Shown: positions 20,563 to 32,185 of the stretch, piece after piece
How the letters are laid out: each line of letters starts with the position of its first letter
Numbering within the stretch: the first letter of the stretch is position 1
Source of the DNA: Dendrophyllia cribrosa
Taxonomy: Eukaryota > Cnidaria > Anthozoa > Scleractinia > Dendrophylliidae
Direction: 5' to 3'
NCBI GenBank assembly: GCA_024195265.1
Contig: JAJLRJ010000013.1
Span: 19,676,521-19,740,520, forward strand
Length of the DNA: 64,000 nucleotides
Position numbers and translations under genes: made by a program
Notes under the pieces: generated by a model
What the model was told of the DNA's origin: nothing
Databases searched by the model: none
The model's input: only the letters and a program-made list of their open reading frames with translations

Positions 20563-23500
20563 ATGGCGCTTGGTCGTTTAATTTTCCTAGCTTTAGTCTC
20601 TTGCATATTAGCAGAAGACCCGAAAATCTACTTCGTAGAGAAATTCGAAGGTGGGTAATCGCTGAAATCTACAAACTTTAATCTCGTAACTTCCTCGAGC
20701 TATTTAGGAAGCATTGTCTAAATTTGGGTTTCTTTCTTTCTTAGACGAGAGTTATACGGATAGATGGATTGAATCAACTCATAAGGGAAGTGACGCTGGA
20801 AAATTCAAGTGGACTGCAGGAAAATTTTACAACGATGCTGATCTAGACAAAGGTAGAACTTTTCTAATCTGTTACAATTTTGGTTGAAATTTACACTAGT
20901 TAGCACAAGTCGTAAGACTTCAGTTTTACTTGCTCAGCTGTTAGCTGTTCGATTAATTTTGTTAAAACTGCCAGCAGAAACAGTAATTTTCTCACCATGC
21001 ATACAGTCTAACAAGACTATTTTGATTTTGAAACAGGTATTCAAACTAGCCAGGATGCTAAATTTTACGGCATCTCGGCTAAGTTCGATGAGGCATTTTC
21101 CAATGAAGGAAAGACACTGGTTATTCAGTTCCAAGTAAAACACGAGCAAACCATCGATTGCGGTGGTGGATACGTTAAGGTATGTTTGAAAGCTGTATTT
21201 ACCTCTCTTTGTTTTCAAAATTCTCGTTATATTCATTGTTTTGCGAAGGATTGATGTTATTTTGTCTTCAATTGAATGGAATCTAAACAACCCTGAACTA
21301 TCTAACATGTAATTCTGTCGAGCTACATGTACAAGTTAAACTTGTATACTTTCTCACTAGATTTTTATCCCTTGATATTTTAGGTTTATGATAGCAAAGT
21401 TGACCAGAAAAAGATTCATGGAGATACCCCATACCACATCATGTTTGGTAGGTGATTCATGTAGTTTATTTTATATTAAGCTTGTTAAGTTTTGAGATTC
21501 TTTTGGGAACTAAGTGTTGCCCTGAAAGTCTTTATTCATATGCTAATGTGATACCCACGTTACCCTAAGGTGATTTACAGACAGGGGTATGAAATACAAT
21601 GAAAAACTAACAATGATTAATTTATCTTATTATTAGGGCCTGACATCTGTGGACCTGGAACTAAGAAAGTCCATGTCATCTTCAACTATAAAGGAAAGAA
21701 CTTGCTTACCAAGAAAGATATAAGATGCAAGGTATGCTAACAACCACCTCTAACCCCAGGGGTTTAGCCAAGAAAAAAAACTGAACAGGCTCATTAACAA
21801 GCTCAGCTGGTTTTTCTGGCTTGTGCACCTTCAAAATCACCCCAAGTCTTTGTTTTCTAGTGAAATTTCAGCCGGTGATAAGTTCTCTGTCAGCTGGTAA
21901 AATTAGCCGGTAAAATTAGCCGGTAGCCGGCTCTTAACTACATCCCTGTAACCCCCAGCTATATCAGACATGACCTTTGTGCCTGGATCACAACCTCTGT
22001 CATGTACCAACTTGTGATGTTGATTGTTGTAGGTTATACATCTTCGTCACTTAACATAGACTTTTGAAGATGTGATTGTGTCTTTTTGGTATGGGGTTTA
22101 CGAAGAATGAACCCAGGCTTGTAAGTGATTCTGGTCACTCGCTGTATATTCTAAAACTAAAAGACTGATTCAAGCATGACTTCATGAATATGCTCATTTA
22201 AGGATTGCAATTGCCTTTAGTGTGGTTGTTCAGAGAGTTTCAGTTATGAAATGTTGATGTCGGGGAACAAGCATGACATGTTCTGTACTAATGCCTGTAT
22301 TTATCTCAGGATGATGAATTTACACATCTCTACACACTCATCGTAAAACCTGACAACACCTATGAAGTGAGAATTGATGGTTCCAACGTGGAGAGTGGTA
22401 ATCTTGAAGCTGACTGGGACTTCTTGCCACCAAAGAAGATTAATGATCCAGAGGCTAAGAAACCTGAAGATTGGGATGACAAAAAGAAAATTGATGACCC
22501 TGAAGATACCAAGCCTGAGGTATGACTTAATATGATCCTGTTTTCCGAGAAGCTAAAGCTTTTTTTAGGGTTGGTGAGGGCGTATGATGCTATATGTTGT
22601 CATTTCATCTCTAACAAAAGTGAGAACCACCTTGTGCACCATAGCAAACAGCACCACAGGAAACTACTGTTCAACAAAAGCTTTCATTTGAATGGCAGGG
22701 CTCGACACTAACGGTGGTCAACTGGAAATTGGCCAGTGAAAATCACACTTTGGCCTGTAAAAGTTTGGGAAGGAACTCTTTAATTACTTGAGTTGCTCTT
22801 GCACCTGGCCAGTAAAACTTGCATTTTGTCCAGTACACCAAAAAGTTAATGTTGAGCCCTGGAGGTCATGCTTGCGCTGTTGCAGTATTTGTCCATGGAC
22901 TCAAAAGTTAAAGCTGCCTGCTTCAGCACAAAAAACAGTACCACAGGAAAGTACTGCTCGGCAGCTTTCAGATACACAAGTTGGAACTATTGCACAGTAC
23001 ATCAAATACAATATGATTTATTCTTGTAGTGAAAAGGTTTGCATACAATGGTATGCAAAGAAAACAGTTTTTTTTAGGTGTTGGGAAACTACTGTCATGC
23101 TGCTACATGTTTGACACTTGGAATAATTTGTTTTTAAAATGTCTAGGACTGGGACAAACCTCAGAACATCCCAGACCCTGATGCTAAGAAGCCGGACGAT
23201 TGGGATGATGAAATTGATGGTGAATGGGAGCCACCAATGATTGATAACCCAGACTACAAGGTTGGTGGAATCTCCTGTAAGCAAGAGCTTTTGTTGTCTA
23301 GATGCCTTTGTCTTTTATTTTCAATCCAGTCATTTTGCTGTCTTAAAAATAAATTAAAGATTTGTTGTTCTTGTTTTTATCACTGTACATGTCTTACGTA
23401 ATTCTTTTCATAAGATGGTCAAATATTGTGAATTATCGATAGACTACAAGCAATCCCTATTACCCAGCTTAGTATGTTGAGCAAGCAAGGAAAAAACTTT

Positions 23501-25252
23501 GGCGAGTGAAAATGGCAGTGCGAAAACTGGGGGTAAGCCGAGCGCAGCCAGTTTTCACGTGGCCATTTTCCGCTCACCAATGTTTTTCATTTCTCGCTCG
23601 ATGGACATAGCTGGGAAAGAGGGACTGCTTGGAGTTTAAATTATAGATTAGATAAAGATATCTTTTAAACTTGTTCCATTGTGTAAAGCCTTAATGACAG
23701 TTAATTTAGGTAAAATAGTTGTAACTCAACAACAAAACAAAAACCTTAATGCAAGCAAGAATAACAATATGACAGTTAAACTTATCATATTTCTCTTTTA
23801 CCTTTCTTTAGGGTGAATGGAAACCCAAACAAATTGACAATCCTAACTACAAAGGTGAATGGGTTCACCCTGAAATCGATAACCCTGAGTATGAAGCTGA
23901 TGACGCTCTGTACAAGTACGATGATATTGGTGCAATTGGTTTTGATCTGTGGCAGGTAAGAAACATTTTGTAACTTTCATTCCAAGCACTAGGATTAAAG
24001 CAAAGAATTAAAATCCCAAATTCCATTTTGTCAAATATCAGGACATGGGTTCCACCAAATCAAAGTACTGCTTAAGACCTTTCATTTGAATTTTTACACT
24101 TTGGTTCCAAGCTTTGCATCTTTCCAACGTAGAAATGATTTCTACTTGTTTGTTGCTGAATGTTGACATTACTGGTGAGGCCATATTATGGATTAGTATA
24201 CATGTAAGCTGTCTGGTACTAAAAGTTAATTTTTTTTTTGACAGGTCAAATCAGGAACTATTTTCGACAATATACTGGTAACAGATTCAGTTGAGTATGC
24301 TGAAACTTTCGCTAAGGAAACTTTTGAGAAAACCAAAGAGGGTGAAAAGAAAATGAAAGATGAACAAGATGAGAAAGAACGAAAAGAACGGGAGGAGGAA
24401 GAGAAAAAAGCAAAGGAAGAAGAAGATAAAAAGAAATCTGAGGAGGAGGACGAGGAAGAGGAGGAAGAAGAGGTAAGGAAAATAAATTAATATTTAACCC
24501 TTAAAGGGGCTATGTCGCGAGGTTTCGCCTAATTTTAGTAACTTTAATTTACACTTTTATCTGTCAAAATTCTTTTGTTCGCTGATACGAAACAGGACTC
24601 GAAACGGAACCAGTGGTCACGTACACGAGAGCTATTGCTTGTTTTGATTTAAGTCCAACAATTTCATCGCTCTTTTCTCAAGCGAAACAAAATCAGAAAA
24701 ATGTCAGGTTTGTCTGTGGTGGTAAAGAAGTACAAAGTCTAAGTCTAAGCTGGTTACCTTCGAGACCAGCTGTAGCTGTCTGCCTTATAAAGAGTTAGTT
24801 ACAGACAAACAAATGAAATTTAGTCAGAATCAACCAATTTATTGATGTCCATCTTAGAGAGGTGGCCGCCTTACAGGGGTGTCCTTCTTAAAAGGGGCAG
24901 TATGCAGCTCTTTCAAGGTCTCCTTTGATTTGCTGAGAAAACAATAGAACAAACAACACAACAATAGACTTCAGCCCTGAAAACAATAGAGTTGCATGAT
25001 ACTCTGGTCCAATGAAATTAGAGGTTGTTAAAAAGCTGCGTGGTATGTCTTAATAGAGTAAACTGTATTTACAAGTTCAATCTTTTCACCAATTTATTGT
25101 CGTTGTTGTTGAAGGAGGAGGAAAGCAAAGAAGCTGAGGAAAAAACAGAAGAGGGAGCCGAAGAAGAAGCTACACCGAGTGAAGAAACTGCAAATGAAGA
25201 AGAGGAAGAAGATAAAACGACAGAAGAAGCCACACCCAAAGATGAACTTTAA
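20563..25252 (+). CDS. CALR: Calreticulin (ER lectin chaperone, KDEL-ended)
   Basis: Binds monoglucosylated N-glycans on folding proteins in the ER and buffers calcium. Ten exons by GT-AG sites and phase: 20563-20650, 20745-20852, 21037-21179, 21384-21447, 21637-21731, 22310-22519, 23147-23260, 23812-23955, 24245-24472, 25115-25252; 1332 bp, 443 residues, near the family's usual 400-420 with a longer acidic tail. Residues 1-18 are a signal peptide (start [17 protein letters not shown]). The lectin domain has the signature [15 protein letters not shown] and cysteines 107 and 139, which form the disulfide in known calreticulins. The P-domain (about 205-300) has three KPEDWD-type and three GEW..P.IDNP.Y repeats. 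The C-terminal part is Glu/Lys-rich, and KDEL 440-443 is the retrieval signal. The ERSE upstream suggests unfolded-protein-response control. No breaks are seen. Confidence 0.97.
22620..22965 (+). repeat. Diverged units of the 105-bp minisatellite in calreticulin intron 6
   Basis: Two partial units (GAACCACCTTGTGCACCATA ... and ACAGTACCACAGGAAAGTAC) match the PI3K-intron family, with unrelated sequence between. A third fragment is at about 24055-24105. Confidence 0.7.
24900..25030 (+). repeat. Dispersed repeat, third copy
   Basis: Matches parts of 17760-17895 and of the inside of the hAT-like element 7768-8434 (AACAATAGAACAAACAACAC). It lies in the last calreticulin intron. Confidence 0.6.
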
Positions 25253-25603
25253 TCCAATCAATGCAGCTAGGCATTTTTAATGAAAAACAAAAAACTTTAT
25301 AGTACACAGTTTCCCATCATAGAGCAGCTGACCTGGTTTTAGGTGGTGTAACAATTATTATTGCTCAAACGTCTGGAATTCTTTGGAAGATCTAGGCCTT
25401 TCTCGCTAGACAAATTTTAAGTCCTGTTTTAAAAGTAAAACTTTTGCAACTAATGCAAGGCTATTTAACCATTACCCCCTCTGCACGTTGACCTACTCTA
25501 TTTTCTCATGCGAGAGAAGGCCCTTCCATCAGTAGTTTGTCATTCAATGTTTGTCTTGGAAGCAGGGTACTTTGTTTAGAAGTGCTAATTTAATTTCTTG
25601 TTT

Positions 25604-25619
25604 AATAAAAACTAATAAA
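25604..25619 (+). other. Calreticulin polyadenylation signals
   Basis: Two AATAAA hexamers (25604 and 25614) lie about 350 bases after the stop codon, the first sensible poly(A) signals downstream. Confidence 0.65.
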
Positions 25620-25739
25620 ACACTTGGTTTTGTATATTTGGTGACGTGCTTTCGTGTTTACATGTGCGCTGACTGTAGATTAAAACCCTACTGAGATCCG
25701 ATCTTCAGGTTGTTTCTTGGCAATGCGAACATAGCCTAG

Positions 25740-27182
25740 CCTCTTGCACAGTGAATGGCTCAAAGTCTGGTCTTGGTAACTATCGGCCTATATCTGTTAT
25801 TCCTGCCGTGGCTATGATAAACTCTATAATTATATAAACGCACATCACCTATTGTCCAGCTGTCAGTCAGGCTTTCGCTCCCTACCCTATACACAGTACC
25901 CTCACAGCTCTCCTGGAGACTAATAATTGGTGTCAATATTGACAAACGTTTTTTTAAGGTGGTAGACCTGACATTAGGTCAGAAATTGATTTTGCACAAA
26001 AACTTAATAAATTGAGAGATTTTATACTATTTTGCTTAATTTCCAAAGTTGACGGCTCTATGTTATCCCGATGCGAAGAAAATGACGATCGAAGTCAGTT
26101 ACTACGAGCGGCCATTTTGAGGCGCCATGTTGGATTTAACGAGAAACAACGAAGATTTTCGGCATTATTCGTACTACAATCGGCCTGTTATTAATGCAAA
26201 CACTTTAAACAGCGGTTTTGCAAGGAGAATTCAAAATGGCGCTCGACAAACAAGGATTTACGAAGAGATATCGGCGATTAATTGACGTATTTTAGGGCCT
26301 CCACCGACCACACTGAAAGGTATTTTAGAATAAATACGTGGATTTAACGTACCTGGATGAAATTTGCGTAGCTTATTGTTATTGTTAGAAATTTTTAACA
26401 GGAGCCCGGAATGAATGGAGCTTTTTTCTCGATATTATCGCCGCTCAAATGGAAGACACATATCTGAAGAAAGAAGGGGTCTTTCTTTCTGGGCTCCCAT
26501 GAGAATTTTCCTTTTCTTTGTGGGAGTTATCTCATGCATTTCTTTCTGAATTACCTTTTAACATACAGCCGTAAAATAACAAAAACTTATTTTTGAGCCT
26601 GCAATGCAAACAGGCTTTGTCACCTGAGGTGTGAAAATTGTCACCTAAAACATCGATTTTTTAGAAGCTTAATTTTAGTTGTCTCGGCCTGTGATGTTTT
26701 TACTTCTGCCAGTTATCGTCATTTTGTGAAATTTTTATCCAAAATGGGCTTGCTGAAGTCAGGTCTACCACCTTAATGGCGTTGTATTTATTGACCTAAA
26801 AAGGGCCTATGACACTATAAATCACAAAATTATTGTGCAAAAGCTGGCTAAGTATGGGGTTGATCAAAACGCCCTGAAATGGTTTGTGTCAGTGTCTTAA
26901 GTTTAATCGTACGCAAAAATGCAACCGCAAGGGTCCATAATTGGTCCACTATTATTAATTTATATAAATGACCTACCAAATTGCCTGAACCAAGGCTCCC
27001 CTAGAACGTATGCTTACGAAACTAATTTTACTTTTGCTGGACCTTGTCTGATCGATCTTGAAACTCGAGTCAACAGTGAATTAAAACACATTGATCTATG
27101 GCACACAACTAATGAGTTTAGTCTCAATATTGCTGAAACTGAGTTTACGATCATCGGCTCGCGTCAGAAATTAGTCTCTTAA
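25740..27182 (+). pseudogene. LINE reverse transcriptase fragment, split by a TTAA element
   Basis: GLGNYRPISVIPAVAMI (about 25768) is RT block 1 of CR1/jockey-like LINEs. After the insertion 25958-26772 the frame resumes with FIDLKRAYDTINHKII, then GSIIGPLLLIYINDLPNCL. The catalytic YADD is replaced by YAYE, and there are stops and frame changes, so the RT is dead. The upstream endonuclease and downstream tail are missing. It starts about 120 bases after the calreticulin poly(A) signals. Confidence 0.8.
25958..26772. mobile_element. 815-bp TTAA-flanked TIR element inside a LINE
   Basis: Perfect 15-bp ends GGTGGTAGACCTGAC / GTCAGGTCTACCACC, with TTAA on both sides (25954-25957 and 26773-26776). 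The ends differ from those of the other TTAA family (GGTTACAGTGTACC), so it is a separate family. No transposase is encoded. Confidence 0.85.
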
Positions 27183-27288
27183 AGAGGAGGGTGAATAGGT
27201 TTGCGGATCGGCGCATTCGGCCTTGAAAAGCGCACGGATTGCGGATTTTTGTGATAAATTAAGCGGATTCGTGGATTTGAAAATTTGT

Positions 27289-27316
27289 CTATACCCACCC
27301 CGGGGTGGGTATAGAA
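27289..27316. repeat. 28-bp perfect palindrome
   Basis: TCTATACCCACC-CCGG-GGTGGGTATAGA reads the same on both strands. It marks the end of a short anonymous stretch after the LINE fragment. Confidence 0.85.
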
Positions 27317-27359
27317 GAATGACAAAAAAAATTATTTCTGCAGTGGACTACAAACACTG

Positions 27360-27480
27360 GCCAAGATCCTGCAAAGAATCTGATCAAGATCCTTGCAAAG
27401 AATCAGGTCATGATCCTTGCAAAGAATCGGGCCAAGATCCTGCAAAGAATATGGCCAAGATTCTACAAAGATAGCAAGTG
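27360..27480 (+). repeat. ~27-bp tandem repeat
   Basis: Four to five imperfect units of AAGATCCTTGCAAAGAATC. It reads open on both strands for some length, but the coding is an effect of the repeat. Confidence 0.75.
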
Positions 27481-27774
27481 CAACTTGCAAAGACAGCAGG
27501 TGCATACCAAACCGAGAAGTGTAGTGGTTTGAGAAAACTATAGTATAGGAAAATGCCCAAAGCAAAAGAGCTTTCTCTAAAAGAGATCCAAGAAATCGTT
27601 GCCTTGCGTGGCAAGAAGTCCGCTGTTTCAGTAAGAAAGAGATTTGGTATTGGCACAACACGGCTGTACAAAATCTGGAAGCGATCTGCCAAAGAAAACG
27701 TTGTGGAGAGGTCCATCACGAATACAGAGAGAACTCTGCCACAGAGACCCAAGACACCTTGCGAAGGCACCTTG

Positions 27775-28489
27775 GGCGCTTTCCATTCAACCAAAAATTC
27801 CGGAAATTCCGGGTTGGGAAGCGAATGGAACGTAAATTTCCCGGAATAAAATTCCGGAATTTTAGGACAACCTCGCGAGGTTGTCCTAAAATTCCGGAAA
27901 GTCGGAACAACCGGAAAATACCGTTCCATTCGACCATTCCTGCTCGGCCCAGTTTCTCCGAGCCGGAATCAAGATGGCGTCTCAATATCAGTGCACGGCG
28001 TGTTTGTTTTTCACCGAAAGCTTACAGCTCTTACTCGAGCATGATTGCTCACGTAACATAGCTAGTACAACAGCAGAAAATATGGCCACAACTAGGACTG
28101 GTAAGTAGCACAGAAATGCTAATAAGCTTATGTATTAAACGAATGTAATAAGTCGCGAGAAAGTAGTCGCCGACTGGATTTTTAAAAATATTCCTTCGCA
28201 TGATTAACAGCTAGCTGCACTGAAAAAAATAATATCATCATTCTCGCTTAAAATATTGTTCGTTTTAACTTCAGGGTCGTCGAAAAACTCCAAAGCAAGT
28301 AAAAGAGCTAGGCAACGAGTCCGCCATTTGTCAGATTTGTTTTGACTGTTTTGCTTTGGTTTATTTTGTATTTTCGCGCGAAACTTGAAACGTGATGGTC
28401 TGGAACAACCAACCGGAAAATACTGTTCCATTCGCCACACGGAATACCCGAAATTTGAAACTGGAATTTTTGGTCGAATGGAAAGCGCC
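27775..28489. mobile_element. 715-bp TIR element with CCTTG target duplication
   Basis: Ends GGCGCTTTCCATTC..CC and its inverse GAATGGAAAGCGCC are flanked by CCTTG at 27770-27774 and 28490-28494. Near the left end is a second palindrome, TTTTAGGACAACCTCGCGAG, with its inverse following. The middle carries the exon-like segment 27974-28100. Confidence 0.8.
27974..28100 (+). other. Exon-like zinc-finger segment with splice donor inside a TIR element
   Basis: An ATG opens a frame with YQCTACLFFTESLQLLLEHD, spacing like one C2H2 finger whose last ligand is Cys (C-x2-C ... H-x-C), and runs to ACTG followed by GTAAGT at 28101, a consensus donor. The context (AAGATGGCG) is a good start. It could be a captured first exon; chance is not excluded. 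Confidence 0.4.
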
Positions 28490-28810
28490 CCTTGTGTCTT
28501 CGGTGGAAAACTTACACCTTGTGTCTTCGGTGGAAAACTTACAGGAAAAAGTGGATGTTCTGCTTGAGAGGCAAGAAAGCCATTTTGAGAATGTGGAGGA
28601 AATTGACGATATACTCCTGAACTTGGAGGAAACCGTCAACGACACAAAGGGGATTCTTGACAACATAAAAGAAAGCAGCAACGCTTTTGTGCATAAAACC
28701 GACAAAATTGTTTCCGCTGCAAAGTCTGCTGCAAGCAGAACTGTTGAACTATTCGCTATCTTTGGTGGCATGCTCTCTGTCGGTTTCCTTTTTTCCTTGT
28801 TTTCCTTAAA

Positions 28811-29174
28811 GCCTGGTTTCCATATAATCTCAACGATCGCACAGCGATCGTTACGATGGACGATCGCTGCGATCCTTGCGATCGCTGAGACCTCAGGTTT
28901 CCATATGATCGCAAGGAAACGTCGAGTAGGCCTGGATCCGATAAATTTAAGTGCATTATGGGATACAAGGCTTTGGGCTGCAATGCTTTCTTTTTTCTTT
29001 TTGGATCGCAAGAGTGGTTTCCATATAAAAACCTCTCGATCGCAGATATAGATATTTTTCTATCTCTGCAATCGCAAGGATCGCAAAGATTTTGGTTTCC
29101 ATATGATCGCAAGGGTCGCACAAAACGTTTTTCTGCGATCGCTGCGATCCTTGCGATTATATGGAAACCATGCT
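28811..29174. mobile_element. ~364-bp TIR element rich in GCGATCG palindromes
   Basis: Ends GCCTGGTTTCCATATAAT and ATTATATGGAAACCATGC are inverted. The phrase GGTTTCCATATGATCGCAAG recurs inside, suggesting nested copies of one family. It cuts into the end of the coiled-coil ORF. Confidence 0.75.
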
Positions 29175-29527
29175 TAGGGGAAGCATCACAGGAATTTTAA
29201 TGTTTTTTTGGTCAAAGCCATTTCACAATATTTTTACTTATTTACAAAATAATGCTAAAACACCAAGAGACTGGAATCAACCAATTCTTGAAAGAGTAAC
29301 AAATCATGGTCTGTTCTAGTCCATTAAGGAGACAAAAATATGGAAACTTGAAAAAAATTAGGCTAACTTTTTCAAGTCGTAATTCATTCAAACCCACTCC
29401 GTCAATGACAAGAGACACTCATCGACAGTTTTGATATATTTTGTGATAATTTATCACACCACTGGAGCGTTATTTTTCGGTTTCTGATTATACAATATCA
29501 TTTTTTGCTTTTTAAGTCATGGTCCTA

Positions 29528-29950
29528 GTAAGAACTAGGCAACCTAACGGCAAGGAATGCAGAAAGGTGTTAATTGTGACATTGTTGAAACCGTCCACCT
29601 CATTGGCTAAAACGTAAAAATCTACCATAACTTAACCAGGTATTGCATTTATATCTCTATAGTTTACTAATTGATTCCCTTTTAGCTAAAACTATTCTGA
29701 GTTTTAATGCAACCAAAATTCTATGTGGGAAACATGTAAAATTAGAAGCCTTTCTTGGCCATTGTTTTGGAGTTTCACGATTTGATGAAATCGTATACAC
29801 AAAAGAAACCACTTTAAAATAAAGTTCCATTACATTTTATTTAAAAAAACATGTCCATAGGTTGATGTATTCTCAGTAAAAAACATCTAAACAATCTTAT
29901 GTGGGGAAAGCGAAATGCCGCAGAACAATAGAGCATTGCCTAGTTCTTAC
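29528..29950 (-). mobile_element. 423-bp TIR element, reference copy of the GTAAGAACTAGGCAA family
   Basis: Perfect 15-bp TIRs, GTAAGAACTAGGCAA (29528-29542) and its inverse (29936-29950). The inside matches 15537-15930 in reverse. Non-coding. Confidence 0.85.
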
Positions 29951-30155
29951 ACGCATTGTTACTTAAAATGACACCAAATCCCCGTGATACTTCCCTTTTA
30001 AGTGTGCACATAGAGGTAAGACGAGGTCTTGGATCAGGAGAAAGAGCGAAAAGGGATACTTCAAAAACATCGTGAGAGAGAGAGTTGACGATTGAAGATA
30101 CCGCTGCATATCGAGAGATGATGCGCATGTCAATGTTGCGCAAACTGTGCAAACC

Positions 30156-30353
30156 ATGCAAACGAACACAACATGTTGCGATGTGCTTCACTGACCACGA
30201 GAACAAAAGAAATGTTGGCAGATGTTGGGCGAAAAGTTTGACCGATTTCAAAATTCACGCAACATGTGCCAACATCATGCAACATTGCCCAACATGGTGT
30301 ACAAACGATCACAACATGTTGCGCCCAACATGTTGCGTTCGCTTGCACGGGCC
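30156..30353. mobile_element. ~200-bp TIR element with internal CAACATGTTGCG repeats
   Basis: Left end CATGCAAACGAACACAACAT and right end ATGTTGCGTTCGCTTGCACG are near-inverse. The sequence AACATGTTG, itself a near palindrome, recurs several times inside. Open frames here are by-products. Confidence 0.75.
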
Positions 30354-30359
30354 TTTAGG

Positions 30360-30780
30360 CGAGTGGTTTCAAGATTTGAACATCTGCCAAGTTTTAAACA
30401 TTATATGGCGTCATTTCTATGGACAATAAGAGTACAGACCATGAAAAAACTGAATGCGGTCGATTTGTTTTTTTTTTTTACAATAACAAACTTGAATAAC
30501 TGCGAGCGCCTAGCGAACGAGTTTGCGGGAATTATTTTCGAAAATAAAGATAAACTACCTAACACTGACAAACTGCTGCTGTTACAGCGAAATAGTCAGA
30601 GTTTCAAACACGCACTTTATTACGATTTTGATTACGGTTGCTAAAAATAAAGCAAAGTTACAAGTTACTAAGGAATACAAACCGGGAAGCAAAAGACAAC
30701 GATGAAATAACAGTGAAAGGAAAAAACGAAGCAAAGACACTTACAAACGCTGTGACCTGAACTGGTTGGACGGAAAAAAA
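30360..30780. other. No recognised feature
   Basis: Anonymous AT-rich sequence between two inverted-repeat elements. I see neither coding motifs nor repeats here. Confidence 0.4.
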
Positions 30781-30795
30781 TCACGGTAAAACGCT

Positions 30796-31319
30796 TAAAG
30801 TGTATATGACAGTGATTTTTTTATTTGCTTGATCGAATCTACATGACGTTCTGATAAGAAAATGGAAAAAAAAATTTCGATATCGATTTTCCTTCTCCGC
30901 GTTTTGGCCGTCAAAAACGTGAAATTTCACTTCCGGTGTGTTACAAAACCGCGCAAGAAGAAAGACTGGAAATAGTCCGCTGTGACGTCAATACAAGAAT
31001 GCCAGTGTCGCGATTTCTCAGTTCCTCCGTTTTTTGGTGCGTGTTGCTACAACCATAGACAACACACCTTAATAGAACCATGTTTCTTCCTCAGGGTGCA
31101 TCAAAAAATGTGAGGAACTGAGAAACCTCGACACCGGCATTCCTGTATTGACGTCACAGCGGACTATTTCCAGTCTTTCGGAAATGAAAATTCACGTTTT
31201 TAGACGGCTACAACGCAGAGAAGAAAAATCGATATCGAAATTTGTTTTCCATTTTCTTATCAGAACATCATGTAGATTCGATCAAGCAAATAAAAAAATA
31301 ACTGTCATATACACTTTAA
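30796..31319. mobile_element. ~520-bp fold-back with ~240-bp arms
   Basis: TTAAAGTGTATATGACAGTG at the left is mirrored by ACTGTCATATACACTTTAA at the right. The inner blocks GACTGGAAATAGTCCGCTGT, TTCTCAGTTCCTC and ATCGATTTT also have inverted partners, so the arms run nearly to a short middle loop around 31040-31090. No ORF of note. Confidence 0.8.
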
Positions 31320-31714
31320 CGAAATTGATGTTAACCTTCCGAAACTTAAAACAAAATGCCACGAAATAAAACGATGAAACTTACACAAATGACCTAAAAC
31401 AAAGAAAATTATACGGGAAAATCTAACAGAATATGAATGCGGTGAGCGAAAGAATGCAAAAACTAAACAAAGGAACGAACGCTAGGAAACATATTTGGAA
31501 CATATTTGTTTAAGAATGCGGCCACAACAGCTGCAAAATGTTTTTGCGTGGGGAATATTTAAAGCCTTAACTTTTTACGTGAATAAATTAGGTAACGGAA
31601 AAGGCTCACACAAAAATTCTCTTCAGCTTTAAAATCATCGCTAGAATCTTTTAATATGAACACAGCACAACAAAGAGCCGTTATTCAGCAAATTTTATAC
31701 AATGAACTGAATAC

Positions 31715-32185
31715 TACGCGCTCTGCGATTGGTCGTTTCCTATGATCTATCAGAGAACGGACGCACGGCTGACGTCATAGAAAATTGTTTGCTTTGTTTT
31801 GTCCAACATGGCACACAGTTTTGAAAATGTTTGCGAGATTATTCGGGATTGAGCAAGTGAAAGCCTCGAAAAATGTTTAGCTGGAGCTGTTTTACGAGCA
31901 AGAAAAGGAAGAAACCAAGACGAAAAGTGTTCAGGCTTGGCGACTTGAAAAATACCTAATTAAACTGGAACAAATCTTCGCAAAGTCGAGCACTACGAGG
32001 CAAGTTCGCAATTTTACTCTTTTTACTTTTCTGTTCATTGTATAAAACAAATAGTTCCATTTGGCCGTGTGTCTGTTCAGTTATAGATTACAAAAGACGT
32101 CAAAATGTGGTAAGAACATCAATGACACACTCGCCTGCGGCTCGTGTGCCACTTTTTTGTTCTTACCACATTTTGACATTTACCC
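31715..32185 (+). repeat. ~470-bp dispersed repeat, copy 2
   Basis: Similar to 11987-12470, including the terminal hairpin TGTGGTAAGAACA / TGTTCTTACCACA around ACTCGCCTGCGGCTC. Confidence 0.65.

Larger units (their letters stand above)
27553..28800 (+). pseudogene. HTH and coiled-coil ORF interrupted by a TIR element
   Basis: 27553-27774 opens with a basic helix-turn-helix-like segment (LSLKEIQEIVALRGKKSAVS then VRKRFGIGTTRLYKIWKRSA), similar in style to Psq/transposase-type DNA-binding domains. After the insertion 27775-28489 a second part (28490-28800) encodes a heptad-rich coiled coil (VDVLLERQESHFENVEEIDD) and a hydrophobic segment (FAIFGGMLSVGFLFSLFSL) that could be a membrane anchor. 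Both parts abut the insertion, so they were probably one reading unit, although the frames differ by one base, at a 29-bp tandem duplication near 28497-28550. It is intronless and of unknown function; a relic of a mobile element gene or a host retrogene are both possible. Confidence 0.5.

Noticed and set aside
27408..27929. Long overlapping minus-strand frames
   Set aside because: They overlap tandem and palindromic DNA and the HTH ORF and contain no recognisable motif.
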